Below are positions 45,140 to 54,929 of a DNA stretch of 64,000 nucleotides, one piece after another. The notes under the pieces were generated by a model. That model made no database searches and was not told where the DNA came from. It was given only the letters and a program-made list of their open reading frames with translations. Each line of letters starts with the position of its first letter. Position 1 is the first letter of the stretch. The translations under genes and the position numbers were made by a program. The DNA comes from Nocardia caishijiensis NBRC 108228. GTDB lineage: Bacteria; Actinomycetota; Actinomycetes; Mycobacteriales; Mycobacteriaceae. The stretch covers positions 1 through 64,000 of the forward strand of contig NZ_BDBE01000026.1 in NCBI RefSeq assembly GCF_001612825.1, in the 5' to 3' direction.

Positions 45140-46093
45140 ATGCGCATCCCGTTCGATCCACGGCGCAGCAAGCGCCGGACGAATCCCGACGGCACCATGT
45201 CGTTGGTCGAGCACCTGCAGGAGCTGCGCACCCGGTTGCTGCTCGCCCTCGCCGCCATCGCGGTCACCACCCTGCTCGGCTTCTTCTGGTACGCGACGCC
45301 GCTCTTCGGTCTCGACAGCCTCGGTGAGATCCTGCGCGGCCCCTACTGTGAGCTGCCCGCCTCCGCCCGCGCCAGCCTCACCCCCGACGGTGCCTGCCGA
45401 CTCCTCGCGACCGGCCCCTTCGAGCAGTTCATGCTCCGCCTGAAGGTCGGTTTCACCGCGGGCGTCGTGCTGGCCGCGCCGTTCTGGCTGTATCAGCTGT
45501 GGGCGTTCATCACCCCCGGCCTCTACGCGAAGGAACGCCGGTACGCCTTCGGGTTCGTCGGTGCGGGTTCGGTGCTGTTCGTCACCGGTGCCGTGCTCGC
45601 CTACGTCGTCGTCGCGCACGCCCTGTCGTTCCTGCTCACCATCGGTGACAACGTGCAGATCACCGCGCTCAGCGGTACGCAGTACTTCGGGTTCATCATC
45701 CAGCTGCTCATCATCTTCGGTGTCAGCTTCGAGACGCCACTGGTCGTCATCGGACTCAACCTCGTCGGTGTGCTGCCGTACGCGAAGCTCAAGGCGTGGC
45801 GACGCGGCATCGTGTTCGGTCTGTTCGTCTTCGCCGCGATCGTCACCCCGCAGGACCCGTTCTCGATGCTGGCGTTGGCGTTGGCGCTGACCGTGCTGTT
45901 CGAGCTGGCGGTCCAGTTCGCCCGGTTCAACGACGCGCGCCGGGCCAGGCGGGAGGCGGCCGAGGGATTGGGCGCGCTGTCCGACGACGAGGCATCGCCG
46001 CTGGGCACACCCGACCCGGTCGCGCCGAGCGGGCCTGTCGAGGAGGCGGGAAAAACAGAGCGCCCGGTGTCGGACTACTCCGATACGCTCTGA
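45140..46093 (+). CDS. tatC: Sec-independent translocase subunit TatC
   Basis: A 317-residue, six-helix TatC. Signatures are [20 protein letters not shown] with the receptor-site Glu, [35 protein letters not shown], and [20 protein letters not shown]. It recognises the twin-arginine signal peptide. A soluble acidic C-terminal tail of about 55 residues ([20 protein letters not shown]) is longer than usual. ATG 45140 is used. The start codon of helY lies 3 bp after its stop. Confidence 0.95.
   Translation: MRIPFDPRRSKRRTNPDGTMSLVEHLQELRTRLLLALAAIAVTTLLGFFWYATPLFGLDSLGEILRGPYCELPASARASLTPDGACRLLATGPFEQFMLRLKVGFTAGVVLAAPFWLYQLWAFITPGLYAKERRYAFGFVGAGSVLFVTGAVLAYVVVAHALSFLLTIGDNVQITALSGTQYFGFIIQLLIIFGVSFETPLVVIGLNLVGVLPYAKLKAWRRGIVFGLFVFAAIVTPQDPFSMLALALALTVLFELAVQFARFNDARRARREAAEGLGALSDDEASPLGTPDPVAPSGPVEEAGKTERPVSDYSDTL
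46084..46089 (+). promoter_or_regulatory. -10 box TACGCT, leaderless helY
   Basis: TACGCT lies in the last codons of tatC and ends 7 nt before GTG 46097. helY can therefore be transcribed independently of tatC as a leaderless mRNA. Confidence 0.55.
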
Positions 46094-46096
46094 GAT

Positions 46097-48799
46097 GTGA
46101 CCGATTCTCCCGCGCGGACCAGCGAGTTGGCGCAGTTCGCCAGCGAAATCTCGTTCGACCTCGACCCTTTCCAGCGCACCGCGTGCGAGGCGCTGGAGGA
46201 GGGGCACAGCGTCCTGGTCTGCGCGCCGACCGGGGCGGGTAAGACCATCGTCGGCGAGTTCGCCGTTCATCTGGCCCTTGCCTCGGGCGGCAAGTGCTTC
46301 TACACCACCCCGATCAAGGCGTTGTCGAACCAGAAGTTCGCCGATCTCACCGCCCGCTACGGCCGCGACAGTGTCGGCCTGCTCACCGGCGACCAGTCCG
46401 TCAACCCCGACGCGCCCGTGGTCGTGATGACCACCGAGGTGCTGCGCAACATGCTCTACGCCTCCTCCGACGCGCTGCGTGGACTGTCGTATGTCGTCAT
46501 GGACGAGGTGCACTACCTGGCCGACCGCTTCCGTGGCGCGGTGTGGGAGGAAGTGATCCTGCATCTGTCGCCGGACGTGCGCCTGGTGAGCTTGTCGGCC
46601 ACGGTGTCGAACGCCGAGGAGTTCGGCGCGTGGATGGAGACCGTGCGCGGCGACACCGCCGTGGTGGTCGACGAGACACGGCCGGTGCCGCTGTGGCAGC
46701 ACGTGATGGTCGGCAAACGCATGTTCGACCTGTTCGACACGAAGTCCAGCGACCAGAAGGTCGTCGTCGACGAGGACTTGGTCCGGTTCATCCGTCAGCG
46801 TGAGGCCAGCGACCGCATGCACGGCTACGGCGGTCCGCGCGGTCGCGGCGGCCGGGGTAATTTCCGGCCGCTGCCGCGCCCGGAGGTGCTGGCCCGCCTC
46901 GACGAGGAAGGTCTGCTGCCCGCCATCACGTTCATCTTCAGCCGGGCGGGCTGTGACGGCGCGCTGGCCCAGTGCCTGCGCGCCCGGCTCGACCTGAGCC
47001 GCCCGGGTGATGCCGACGTCATCGACGAGATCGTCGAAAAGCACACCGGTGACCTGCCCAAGGCCGACCTCGAGGTGCTCGGGTACTGGGAGTGGCGTGA
47101 GGCGCTGCAACGCGGCCTCGCCGCGCACCACGCGGGCATGCTGCCCGCCTTCCGGCACACGGTGGAGGAACTGTTCGTCAAGGGCCTCGTGCGCGCCGTG
47201 TTCGCCACCGAGACCCTGGCGCTCGGCATCAACATGCCCGCCCGCACGGTGGTGCTCGAGCGCCTGGTGAAGTTCAACGGCGAGACGCACGCCGAGCTCA
47301 CCCCCGGCGAGTACACCCAGCTCACCGGTCGCGCGGGCAGGCGCGGGATCGACGTCGAAGGCCACGCGGTGGTGCTGTGGCAGCCCGAGGTCGACACCAG
47401 CGCGGTCGCCGGTCTGGCCTCCACCCGCACCTACCCGCTGCGCAGTTCCTTCCGGCCCGGCTACAACATGTCGATCAATCTGATCGACCGCATGGGTGCC
47501 GAAGACGCCCGCAACCTGCTGGAACGATCCTTCGCCCAGTTCCAGGCCGACCGATCGGTGGTCGGGTTGGTGCGCGGTATCGAGAAGAACCAGGGCGCGC
47601 TGCGCAAGCTGGAGAGCCAGCTCGGCGGCGTCGACGGTGACTTCATGGAGTACCTGTCGCTGCGGGACCGGATCAAGCAGCGCGAGCGCGACATCCAGCA
47701 GCAGGGCCGGGCCGACCGGCGCGGCGCCGCCGTGCGCGCCCTGATCGAGTTGCGGCGCGGTGATGTGGTCGCCATCCCGTCGGGCAAGCGGGCGGGACTC
47801 GCGGTGATCCTCGAACCCGATCAGACCCCTGGCGATCCTCGTCCCCTGGTGCTGACCGAAGACCATTGGGCCGGAAGGGTTTCCGCCGCGGACTTCCCGG
47901 TGCCCGCCGAAGCACTCGGGCACATGCGATTGCCGCGTCGAGTCGACCACCGCACCGCCCGCATCCGCCGCGACCTCGCGTCGGCGCTGCGCGGTACCGG
48001 AATCTCGGCGCCCGGCCGCGGCAGGCGCAGACGCAACGACCACACCCGCGCGGGTGAGGACCGCCAGCTGGCCACCCTGCGCCGGAGCCTGCGCGCCCAC
48101 CCCGCCCACAGCAGGCCCGATCGTGAACAGCTCAGCCGCATCGGCGAACGCTACGTCCGGCTGGCCCGGGAGACCGAGTCGATGCGCCAGAAGGTTGCCG
48201 CGACCACGAATTCGCTCGCGCGTACCTTCGATCGCATTGTCGGGCTGCTCGAGGAACGCGGTTTCGTCGAGCACGGCGAGGTGACACCCGACGGGCGGCG
48301 GCTGGCCCGTGTCTACGCCGAAAGCGATCTGGTCGTCGCCGAATGTCTGCGGCAGGGGTTGTGGCGCGGTCTCGGCCCTGCCGAACTGGCCGGAGTGGTG
48401 TCCGCGCTGGTGTACGAATCGCGGCAGGAGTCCGGTCTGCTCACCGCACACGGCCCGACCGATCCCATCCGGCGCGCGGTCGCCGCGACCATCGAGGTGT
48501 GGGCGCAGCTGCGGTCCGACGAGGCAAGACACAAGCTGCCGCCCACCCGCGAACCCGATCTCGGCTTCGTGAACGGGGTGTACAAGTGGGCGCGCGGTGA
48601 CGCGTTGGCCGAGGCGTTGCTGGCCAGCGGCGACCAGAGCAGCGTGATGTCGGCGGGCGACTTCGTGCGCTGGTGCAGGCAGGTGATCGATCTGCTCGAC
48701 CAGATCCACAACACCGCCGACGATCCCGAGATCGCGAGCACCGCGGCCAAGGCCGTGCGTGCCATCCGACGGGGTGTCGTCGCGGTGGACGCCGCGTAG
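46097..48799 (+). CDS. helY: Ski2/Mtr4-like RNA/DNA helicase HelY
   Basis: A 900-residue superfamily 2 helicase. Motifs: I APTGAGKTI, Ia TTPIKALSNQK, II DEVH (VVMDEVHYLAD), III SATVS, VI LTGRAGRRGID. A C-terminal DSHCT-like region (LARTFDRIVGLLEERGFVEH, RLARVYAESDLVVAECLRQG) identifies the Ski2/DOB1 type as in Rv2092c. It may process or degrade RNA in cooperation with exonucleases. The start is GTG at 46097 with a leaderless -10 box overlapping tatC. The position next to tatC is conserved in the genus group. Confidence 0.9.
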   Translation: MTDSPARTSELAQFASEISFDLDPFQRTACEALEEGHSVLVCAPTGAGKTIVGEFAVHLALASGGKCFYTTPIKALSNQKFADLTARYGRDSVGLLTGDQSVNPDAPVVVMTTEVLRNMLYASSDALRGLSYVVMDEVHYLADRFRGAVWEEVILHLSPDVRLVSLSATVSNAEEFGAWMETVRGDTAVVVDETRPVPLWQHVMVGKRMFDLFDTKSSDQKVVVDEDLVRFIRQREASDRMHGYGGPRGRGGRGNFRPLPRPEVLARLDEEGLLPAITFIFSRAGCDGALAQCLRARLDLSRPGDADVIDEIVEKHTGDLPKADLEVLGYWEWREALQRGLAAHHAGMLPAFRHTVEELFVKGLVRAVFATETLALGINMPARTVVLERLVKFNGETHAELTPGEYTQLTGRAGRRGIDVEGHAVVLWQPEVDTSAVAGLASTRTYPLRSSFRPGYNMSINLIDRMGAEDARNLLERSFAQFQADRSVVGLVRGIEKNQGALRKLESQLGGVDGDFMEYLSLRDRIKQRERDIQQQGRADRRGAAVRALIELRRGDVVAIPSGKRAGLAVILEPDQTPGDPRPLVLTEDHWAGRVSAADFPVPAEALGHMRLPRRVDHRTARIRRDLASALRGTGISAPGRGRRRRNDHTRAGEDRQLATLRRSLRAHPAHSRPDREQLSRIGERYVRLARETESMRQKVAATTNSLARTFDRIVGLLEERGFVEHGEVTPDGRRLARVYAESDLVVAECLRQGLWRGLGPAELAGVVSALVYESRQESGLLTAHGPTDPIRRAVAATIEVWAQLRSDEARHKLPPTREPDLGFVNGVYKWARGDALAEALLASGDQSSVMSAGDFVRWCRQVIDLLDQIHNTADDPEIASTAAKAVRAIRRGVVAVDAA

Positions 48800-48887
48800 A
48801 TGTTTCGTCTGTGATTTGATTTCCTGGCGTAGCCGGCCTGGCGCGGGGGGCTACCGTGTGTACAACTATGCGAGTGGAGGCGAGTGG

Positions 48888-49631
48888 ATGAGCGGCCCGT
48901 ACGGACCGAACGGCCCAGGGGAGGGGAGCAACGATCCCACCCAGCACTGGGGGGGTCAGCAGGGGGCTGGTGGCGCCGGTCCAACCCAACACTGGGGTGG
49001 TGCGGCACAGCCGCCCCAGGGCGCACAGCCCACCCAGCAGTGGGGTGACCCCAACGCCGGTCAGCAGCCCCAGCAGCAGTGGGGTCAGCCCCAGCAGCAA
49101 CCCCAGCAGCAGTGGGGCCAGCCGCAGCAGCCCCAGCAGCAGTGGGGGCAGCCGCAGCCCCAGCAGCCGACCGGCCCGCAGCAGCAGTGGGGTCAGACCC
49201 AGCCGCCGCCGCAGGACTGGAACGCTCAGCAGAGCGCGGGCGCCCAGCAGTGGGGCCAGCAGCCCCAGCAGCAGTGGGGTCAGCAGCCGCAGCAGGGCCA
49301 GCAGGGTCCCGCCGGTAAGGGCAAGGGCAAAGGCCTGATCATCGGCCTCGTCGTGGCCGGTGTGTTGGTGGTGGCCGCCGTCGTCGGTCTGCTGCTCGTC
49401 GTGTTCTCGGCCGACGAACTCGACCAGTCGGCGGTGCAGAACGGCGTCTCCTCCGTGTTGACGGAGTCCTACGGCATCGCCGACGTGTCCGACGTGTCGT
49501 GCCCGTCGGGTCAGAAGGTCGAGGTCGACGCGACCTTCACCTGTGACCTGAAGGTCAGCGGTGAGGACAAGAAGGTCACCGTGAAGATCACGAAGGAAGA
49601 CGGTACCTACGAGGTCGGCCGCCCCAACTAG
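48888..49631 (+). CDS. DUF4333 membrane protein with PQQQWGQ-rich cytoplasmic arm
   Basis: A 247-residue protein. A long Gln/Pro/Trp-rich N-terminal arm (residues 1-142, ending in GKGKGK) is built from degenerate PQQQWGQ units. A single membrane helix (LIIGLVVAGVLVVAAVVGLL, about 147-170) leads to an outer DUF4333 domain with two cysteines (VSDVSCPSGQKVEVDATFTC), likely a disulfide. Function unknown; the position matches Rv2091c. ATG 48888 follows GGAGG. Low-complexity arms of this sort may organise membrane complexes. Confidence 0.82.
   Translation: MSGPYGPNGPGEGSNDPTQHWGGQQGAGGAGPTQHWGGAAQPPQGAQPTQQWGDPNAGQQPQQQWGQPQQQPQQQWGQPQQPQQQWGQPQPQQPTGPQQQWGQTQPPPQDWNAQQSAGAQQWGQQPQQQWGQQPQQGQQGPAGKGKGKGLIIGLVVAGVLVVAAVVGLLLVVFSADELDQSAVQNGVSSVLTESYGIADVSDVSCPSGQKVEVDATFTCDLKVSGEDKKVTVKITKEDGTYEVGRPN
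49012..49305 (+). repeat. Gln/Pro/Trp repeat tract in the DUF4333 gene
   Basis: About a dozen degenerate copies of CCCCAGCAGCAGTGGGGTCAG (encoding PQQQWGQ), some in direct tandem. The tract is likely to vary in length by slippage between strains. Confidence 0.8.
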
Positions 49632-49676
49632 GCTGTCGTACCGCAGTTCTCAGCCTACCGCCAGGTGGTTTCCGGG

Positions 49677-49699
49677 CCGCCCGCACACCCTGCGGGCGG
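49677..49699. terminator. stem-loop between DUF4333 and exonuclease genes
   Basis: CCGCCCGCA (49677-49685) pairs with TGCGGGCGG (49691-49699), loop 5 nt, extended by GG/CC plus one wobble pair. It lies between convergent genes. Confidence 0.65.
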
Positions 49700-49710
49700 T
49701 CCGGCGTCGT

Positions 49711-50685
49711 TCACGCGGTGTGCGCGGCGGTCAGTGCCGTGATCAGGCGGGTGATCGGGCTCTCGGCGTTGTAGGCGGCCGCGAGTTCGCGCAACCGCTC
49801 CGGGTCGGCGGGAACCTCGGGCAGGGCGTCGGGTCCCGACAGTTCGACGTCGGCATCATAGACCACCCGGACCACCGGTGCGGCGGCCTTCAGATAGTCC
49901 TGTGCGGCAACGAGTTTGGCCCGTACGCCCTTGGCGAGATCGGAAGCGGGATCGTCGACGGCCGCCATCAGGGCGTCGAGGGAGCCGAACCGGGAGATGA
50001 GCTGGGCGGCGGATTTGTCGCCGATGCCCGCCACACCCGGCAACCCGTCGGAGGCGTCGCCACGCAAGGTGGCCATATCGGCATAGGCGGGCCCCGCGTT
50101 GACCACGGGCACACCGTATTTCGCGGACACCTCGGCGGGCCCGTACAACTCGGCCTTGGCCAGGCCACGCCCCGCATAGAGCACCCGGACCGGCGGTGCC
50201 GGGTCGTCGCGGACGAGTTGCAGCAGGTCGCGGTCGCCGCTGACGACCACCACGGGATCGGTGCGTTCGCGGTGGGCGAGAGTGCCGAGGACGTCGTCGG
50301 CTTCGAGCCCCTCGGCACCGCCGGTGGCGATCCCGGCCGCGGCGAGCACGTCCAGGATCATCGGCACCTGCGGGGTGAGGGTGTCGGGCACCTCCTCGGC
50401 GCCCGGTGCGGCGGTGCTGCTGGTGTCGAGGCGGTGCGCCTTGTACGACGGCACGAGCGCCACCCGGAACGGTGGGCGCCAGTCCAGATCGAGTCCGACG
50501 ACGAGCCTGCTCGGCCGGTGTTTGGTGATCAGCGAGGCGACCATGTCGGTGAAGCCGCGCACCGCGTTCACCGAGCGGCCGTCGGCGCCGCGCAGTTTGT
50601 CGGGGATCGCGTAGTAGGCGCGGAACCACAGGCTGGCGCCGTCGAGGATCAACAGGGGTCCACGGGTGCTCTCGGCAACGGTCAC
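49711..50685 (-). CDS. 5'-3' exonuclease/FEN-like nuclease
   Basis: A 324-residue PIN-FEN-type nuclease resembling the nuclease domain of DNA polymerase I. Visible acidic motifs: [36 protein letters not shown] and [14 protein letters not shown], then the helix-3-turn-helix [17 protein letters not shown]. It probably removes RNA primers or flaps. GTG 50685 has no ribosome-binding site and a CACAAT box 6 nt upstream, compatible with a leaderless start. It is divergent from the M24 peptidase, as Rv2090 and Rv2089c are neighbours in M. tuberculosis. Confidence 0.9.
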   Translation of the reverse strand: MTVAESTRGPLLILDGASLWFRAYYAIPDKLRGADGRSVNAVRGFTDMVASLITKHRPSRLVVGLDLDWRPPFRVALVPSYKAHRLDTSSTAAPGAEEVPDTLTPQVPMILDVLAAAGIATGGAEGLEADDVLGTLAHRERTDPVVVVSGDRDLLQLVRDDPAPPVRVLYAGRGLAKAELYGPAEVSAKYGVPVVNAGPAYADMATLRGDASDGLPGVAGIGDKSAAQLISRFGSLDALMAAVDDPASDLAKGVRAKLVAAQDYLKAAAPVVRVVYDADVELSGPDALPEVPADPERLRELAAAYNAESPITRLITALTAAHTA

Positions 50686-50838
50686 CCGGTGATTGTGCCC
50701 TGTGGCTCCGACAGGTGAGCGAGATCGGTGCCGCGTCGGCCGTCGCGCTCGGCGGCTGTTGTGGTGCGTTCGCCCGGGATCGCACGTCGTGCGGGCGAAT
50801 CTGCGCGTCACGCGGCGCGGCGGGTAACGTCGGAGACT

Positions 50839-51966
50839 ATGAGCGCGCACACGAATGCCAGGTTCGCGGCGGATGTCTACGGTCAGCGGCTCGAGCGGGC
50901 GGTGGAGTTGATGCGCGCGGCGCATCTGGACGCCCTGCTCATCACCCCCGGCCCCGACCTGCGGTACCTCGTCGGTTCCGATGCCGAATCGTTCGAACGG
51001 CTCACCTGCCTGGTGATCACCGCCGACGGCGCGACCCCGTCGATCATCGTGCCGAAGCTCGAACTCGCCGCGCTCGACGGCTCGGCGGCCGCGGAGTTGG
51101 GTCTACGGATCCTCGACTGGGTCGACGGCGTCGACCCGTACCAGCTGGTCCGTTCCACCCTGCACGCCGGTTCCCGCATCGCCGTCGCCGACGCCATGCC
51201 CGCCCTGCACCTGATTCCGCTGGCCGAGCAGACCACGGGGCTGCCGTCCTCGGCCACTCCCGTCCTGCGCCGATCGCGGATGATCAAGGACGAGGCCGAG
51301 ATCGACGCCTTACGCCGTGCGGGCGCCGCGATCGACCGTGTGCACGCCCGGATGGGCGAGTTCTTGCGGGCGGGCCGCACCGAGGCCGAGGTGCATGCCG
51401 ATATCGAGGCGGCGATTCGCGAGGAGGGGCACACCGAGGCGGAGTTCGTCATCGTCGGTAGCGGCCCGAACGGCGCCATCCCGCACCACCTGTTCTCCGA
51501 CCGCGTCATCGAACAGGGTGATGTGGTGGTGATCGACATCGGTGGTCCGGTGGCGCCCGGTTACTACTCCGATTCCACCCGCACCTATGTACTCGGCAAG
51601 CCGGGCAAGCAGGTCAGCGAGCGGATGGCGTTGCTCGAGGCGGCGCAGGCGGCTGCGGTGGCTGCGGTCCGCCCCGGTGTCACCGCCGAATCCGTCGACG
51701 CCGCCGCCCGCACCGTGCTGGCCGACGCGGGCCTCGGCGATGCGTTCGTGCATCGCACCGGGCACGGCATCGGCTTGTCGGTGCACGAGGAGCCCTACAT
51801 CGTGGCGGGCAACGACCTGGTGCTCGAGCCGGGCATGGCGTTCAGTATCGAACCGGGCATCTACTTCCCGGGGCAATGGGGCGCGCGGATCGAGGACATC
51901 GTGGTCGTCACCGAGGACGGCGTGGAGTCCATGAACCAGCGCCCGCACGGCCTCACCGTGCTGTAA
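50839..51966 (+). CDS. pepE: M24B Xaa-Pro dipeptidase/aminopeptidase (PepE/PepQ-like)
   Basis: A 375-residue metallopeptidase of the M24B (pita-bread) fold. The five metal ligands can be placed in [20 protein letters not shown] (two Asp), [17 protein letters not shown] (His), [12 protein letters not shown] (Glu) and [12 protein letters not shown] (Glu). The N-terminal creatinase-like domain runs to about residue 130. It cleaves X-Pro dipeptides. ATG 50839 follows TAACGT by 8 nt or a weak CGGAGA; a leaderless or short-leader start is possible. Confidence 0.9.
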   Translation: MSAHTNARFAADVYGQRLERAVELMRAAHLDALLITPGPDLRYLVGSDAESFERLTCLVITADGATPSIIVPKLELAALDGSAAAELGLRILDWVDGVDPYQLVRSTLHAGSRIAVADAMPALHLIPLAEQTTGLPSSATPVLRRSRMIKDEAEIDALRRAGAAIDRVHARMGEFLRAGRTEAEVHADIEAAIREEGHTEAEFVIVGSGPNGAIPHHLFSDRVIEQGDVVVIDIGGPVAPGYYSDSTRTYVLGKPGKQVSERMALLEAAQAAAVAAVRPGVTAESVDAAARTVLADAGLGDAFVHRTGHGIGLSVHEEPYIVAGNDLVLEPGMAFSIEPGIYFPGQWGARIEDIVVVTEDGVESMNQRPHGLTVL

Positions 51967-51977
51967 GCGGCCACAAG

Positions 51978-52376
51978 CTATTTGAGCGTGCTCGACGACA
52001 GCACCCGGCCCACCTGGATCGCGACGACCACCCGCGTCGGGTTCTCGCGCGGCACCCGGTAGCGCTCGGTGTAGCGGCGAACGGCCTCGGCGACGTCGTC
52101 GGCCTCGGTCAGCACGGTGGCCGGTCCTTCGAGGGTGAGCCACCGCGCCCCGTCGACCTGGCTGACCGCCGCGTACCCACCCCGCGCGGCATTACGGGCC
52201 TTCACCGACGCGCCATCGGTGATCACCCGTGCGATGCCGCTGTCGGCGTCCCAGGTGAACCCGACGGCGACAACGTGGGGTGTGCCGTTCGCCCGCAGGG
52301 TGGTGAGGGTGGCCAGGTGCCGCTCGGCGACGAACGCGAGGGCGGCGGGGGAGAGCTGTGTGGTCGCGGTGGGCAT
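51978..52376 (-). CDS. PPOX-class F420-dependent enzyme (Rv2074-like)
   Basis: A 132-residue split-barrel flavin/deazaflavin oxidoreductase. It shows [51 protein letters not shown] and [11 protein letters not shown]. It closely resembles Rv2074 of M. tuberculosis, described as an F420H2-dependent biliverdin reductase; other substrates are possible. ATG 52376 has TAGCGT 7 nt upstream and no ribosome-binding site. It is divergent from the SDR, another pair conserved with M. tuberculosis. Confidence 0.85.
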   Translation of the reverse strand: MPTATTQLSPAALAFVAERHLATLTTLRANGTPHVVAVGFTWDADSGIARVITDGASVKARNAARGGYAAVSQVDGARWLTLEGPATVLTEADDVAEAVRRYTERYRVPRENPTRVVVAIQVGRVLSSSTLK

Positions 52377-52383
52377 GGATTCG

Positions 52384-52389
52384 ACGCTA
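52384..52389 (-). promoter_or_regulatory. -10 box TAGCGT, leaderless PPOX gene
   Basis: On the minus strand TAGCGT is followed by 7 nt and ATG 52376. No ribosome-binding site precedes the start. Confidence 0.55.
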
Positions 52390-52498
52390 GTCCGTCACCA
52401 CGCGCGCCCGGTCGGCGGGCGCTACACCCAGGCGATCGCGCTTCGTGATCGGGGGACGGCCCGGTGGTGGCGGTGATCCGGGATGACAGACTGGGCGC

Positions 52499-53254
52499 AT
52501 GGGTAAGCAGCAGGCGAACCGGGGGCCGGTTCTGGTTTTGGGTGGGCGCAGTGAGATCGGGCTGGAAGTGGCGCGCAGGCTGGCGCCCGATCGGGTGGTG
52601 ATCCTCGCGGCCCGCCGCTCCGACGCGCTGGCCGCCGAGGTCGACCAGGTGCGCGCGGCCGGGGCGACCGCGGTGCACACGGTCGAATTCGACGCCGACG
52701 ACACCGCGTCGCACGCCACCCTGCTCGAGAAGATCGCCGCCGAACACGGAGGCATCGCCACGGCCGTCCTGGCTTTCGGTGTGCTCGGCGACCAGGCCCG
52801 CGCCGAACAGGACCCCGACCACGCGGTCGCCGTCGTGCACACCGACTACGTCGCCCAGGTGAGCGTCCTGACCACGCTCGCGAATCTGATGCGGGTGCGG
52901 GGCAGCGGTCAGATCGTCGTGTTCAGCTCCATCGCGGGCGTGCGGGTGCGGCGCGCGAACTATGTCTACGGTTCGGCCAAGGCGGGCCTGGACGGTTTCG
53001 CCAGCGGCCTCGGCGACGCCCTGCACGGCACCGGCGTCCAGTTGCTGCTCGTCCGATCGGGTTTCGTCATCGGCCGCATGACCGAGGGGATGACGCCCGC
53101 ACCCGCGGCGAGTACTCCCGATCAGGTCGCCGACGGCGTGGTCCGCGCGCTGGGCAAGGGCGTGACCCGCGTCGCGATCCCCGGCCGTCTCGCCGTGGCG
53201 TTCTTCGTGATGCGCCTGCTGCCGCAATCGATCTGGCGCCGGATGCCACGGTGA
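52499..53254 (+). CDS. short-chain dehydrogenase (DprE2-like/Rv2073c type)
   Basis: A 251-residue SDR. It has a modified glycine motif VLVLGGRSEIG, an AFGVLGDQ segment where NAG normally stands, Ser in VVFSSIAGVRVR, YxxxK (NYVYGSAKAG), and the C-terminal MPR end. The GGRSEIG and AFG changes match a subgroup that includes DprE2-like decaprenyl-phosphoryl reductases and Rv2073c. The redox substrate is unknown. ATG 52499 has a CAGACT box 6 nt upstream and no ribosome-binding site. Confidence 0.82.
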   Translation: MGKQQANRGPVLVLGGRSEIGLEVARRLAPDRVVILAARRSDALAAEVDQVRAAGATAVHTVEFDADDTASHATLLEKIAAEHGGIATAVLAFGVLGDQARAEQDPDHAVAVVHTDYVAQVSVLTTLANLMRVRGSGQIVVFSSIAGVRVRRANYVYGSAKAGLDGFASGLGDALHGTGVQLLLVRSGFVIGRMTEGMTPAPAASTPDQVADGVVRALGKGVTRVAIPGRLAVAFFVMRLLPQSIWRRMPR

Positions 53255-53342
53255 CCACCACACTGGTCGCCCAGCATGCCGTCGACGCAGCCGGGGCGGT
53301 TGTGCCGATCCCGCTCTCTCCTCGGACGGGGAGGGCGATCCG

Positions 53343-54578
53343 ATGACCGCTGCCGCGAGGTCAGGCGCACCGATCAGGGTGGTCGGTATCGGCGCCGACG
53401 GCTGGGCAGGGTTGGGGGAGCGGGTCAAAACCGTCGTCGAGGACAGCGAAGTCGTTTTCGGGTCGCGCAGGCAACTGTCGCTCCTCCCGAACGGCGACTT
53501 CGAGCGGGTTCCGTGGCCGACACCTCTGCTGCCCGCCCTACCGGAACTGCTTGCGCGCCACCATGATCGGCGCCTCACGGTGCTCGCGAGCGGCGACCCC
53601 ATGTTCTACGGCATCGGCGTCACCCTGGCTCGCCTCGTCGGACCCGGCGCCCTCGACGTCTACCCGCAGCCCTCGTCGGCATCGCTTGCCTGCGCCCGGC
53701 TCGGCTGGCCCCTGGCCGAGACCCCGGTCGTGAGCGTCGTGGCCCGGCCGCTCGCCACAGTGCTGCCCGAACTGGCCGACCGCCGTCGCCTCCTGGTCCT
53801 GAGCGAGAACGAAACCACCCCCGTCGCACTGGCCGAACTGCTGCGCGACAACGGTTTCGGTGCCTCGACGCTGACCGTTCTCGAACAGCTCGGCGGTGAG
53901 CGCGAGCGTCTGCTCACCGGCACGGCCGACGACTGGCCGCACCCGCCCGGCGACCCGCTCAACCTCTGTGCCGTCGACTGCGTGGCCGACCCCGACCACC
54001 CCCGCCGCACGAGAATGCCCGGCTTGCGCGACGATTCGTTCACCGGCGACGGCCAGCTCACCAAGGCCGAGGTCCGCGCACTCACCGTCACCGCCCTCGC
54101 CCCGGCTCCCGGCGAACTGCTGTGGGACGTGGGCGGTGGCTCGGGCACCATCGCGATCGAATGGTGCCGCACCCATCCCGCGTGTCGCGCGGTCACCTAT
54201 GAACGCCTGCCCGCCCGTCGCGAGCAGATCGCCGCCAACGCGCACGCGCTCGGTGTGCCCGCCGTCGCGGTGCGCGGCGCGTTTCCCGAGGACCTCACCG
54301 GCGCCCCGGCACCCGATGCGGTCTTCCTCGGCGGGGGTCTCACCCAGGACGGCGTTTTCGACGCCTGCTGGCAACGCCTGCGGCCGGGTGGGCGGTTGGT
54401 GGCCAATGCGGTCACGGCCGAGTCGGAAGCGCTGCTGCTGGCCTGGTGCGGGCGCCACGGTGGCGTCCTGCGCAAATTCCAGATCTACCGTGGCGAGCCG
54501 CTCGGCGGGTTCACGGCGTGGCGCCCACAGCTCCCGGTGGCACAGTGGATTGTCGTCAAGCCGTTCGGCAATTCCTGA
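53343..54578 (+). CDS. cobL: precorrin-6Y C5,15-methyltransferase (decarboxylating) CobL
   Basis: A 411-residue fusion of CbiE and CbiT modules. It methylates C5 and C15 of precorrin-6B and decarboxylates the acetate side chain in aerobic cobalamin synthesis. N-terminal CbiE: RVVGIGADGWAGLG, LASGDPMFYGIG. C-terminal CbiT: SAM motif LLWDVGGGSGTIAIEW at about residue 258, then PDAVFLGGGLTQDGVFDA. ATG 53343 follows GGGGAGGG. It is 89 bp after the SDR. cobK follows after a 500-bp non-coding region on the same strand. Confidence 0.94.
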   Translation: MTAAARSGAPIRVVGIGADGWAGLGERVKTVVEDSEVVFGSRRQLSLLPNGDFERVPWPTPLLPALPELLARHHDRRLTVLASGDPMFYGIGVTLARLVGPGALDVYPQPSSASLACARLGWPLAETPVVSVVARPLATVLPELADRRRLLVLSENETTPVALAELLRDNGFGASTLTVLEQLGGERERLLTGTADDWPHPPGDPLNLCAVDCVADPDHPRRTRMPGLRDDSFTGDGQLTKAEVRALTVTALAPAPGELLWDVGGGSGTIAIEWCRTHPACRAVTYERLPARREQIAANAHALGVPAVAVRGAFPEDLTGAPAPDAVFLGGGLTQDGVFDACWQRLRPGGRLVANAVTAESEALLLAWCGRHGGVLRKFQIYRGEPLGGFTAWRPQLPVAQWIVVKPFGNS

Positions 54579-54865
54579 CGAGTCACCTGCCCTCGCATAA
54601 CGATGTCAGAGGGTGTGCGCCCCGAATTTGCTCCTTTACGCCCGGCGGGTGGCCGCGACTGTTCAGTCCTGGCGTGGCCTCGCACCCCACCGGCCGGACA
54701 TCGCCCGGCGACACCTCGTGCCCGCCAGGGCATCGAGATGCTGGGCAATCGCCCAGTGCCGCTGCCGGACTCGAAACCGGTGCCGGGCGTGGGAAACGGC
54801 GCGGACGGCTGAGGTCGCCGCCGACGGCGAACGTGCTGGTCAACCGTCCATATCCATGCTCGACC

Positions 54866-54899
54866 GATCACGGACAGATCACGACCAGATCACGGACCA
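54866..54899 (+). repeat. three tandem 11-bp repeats GATCACGRMCA
   Basis: GATCACGGACA, GATCACGACCA and GATCACGGACCA lie head to tail at 54866, 54877 and 54888. The 11-bp spacing is one helical turn, so a protein could bind all three on one DNA face. They are about 65 bp upstream of the promoter-like dyad for cobK. Confidence 0.75.
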
Positions 54900-54929
54900 T
54901 CGGTGAGTGCATCTGCAAGCTCACCCAGA

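Noticed and set aside
45122-48709. 1195-codon minus-strand open frame opposite tatC and helY
   Set aside because: It is antisense to two well-supported genes, with His/Gln/Arg-rich low-complexity translation and no recognisable domain.
54755-54800. tRNA gene suggested by a T-loop-like GGTTTCGAGTCC on the minus strand
   Set aside because: The loop has an extra T, the acceptor-stem 5' partner of AGCGGCA is not present upstream, and no anticodon arm can be drawn.
54579-54860. Cobalamin riboswitch upstream of cobK
   Set aside because: The neighbourhood makes it attractive, and the minus strand has CCGG-TTTCGAGT-CCGG followed by GGCACTGG, slightly like a B12 box. The GGGAA core, the exact GCCACTG box and the right orientation relative to cobK are missing. 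A covariance-model search with the cobalamin riboswitch family would be decisive; a strong plus-strand hit would reverse this.
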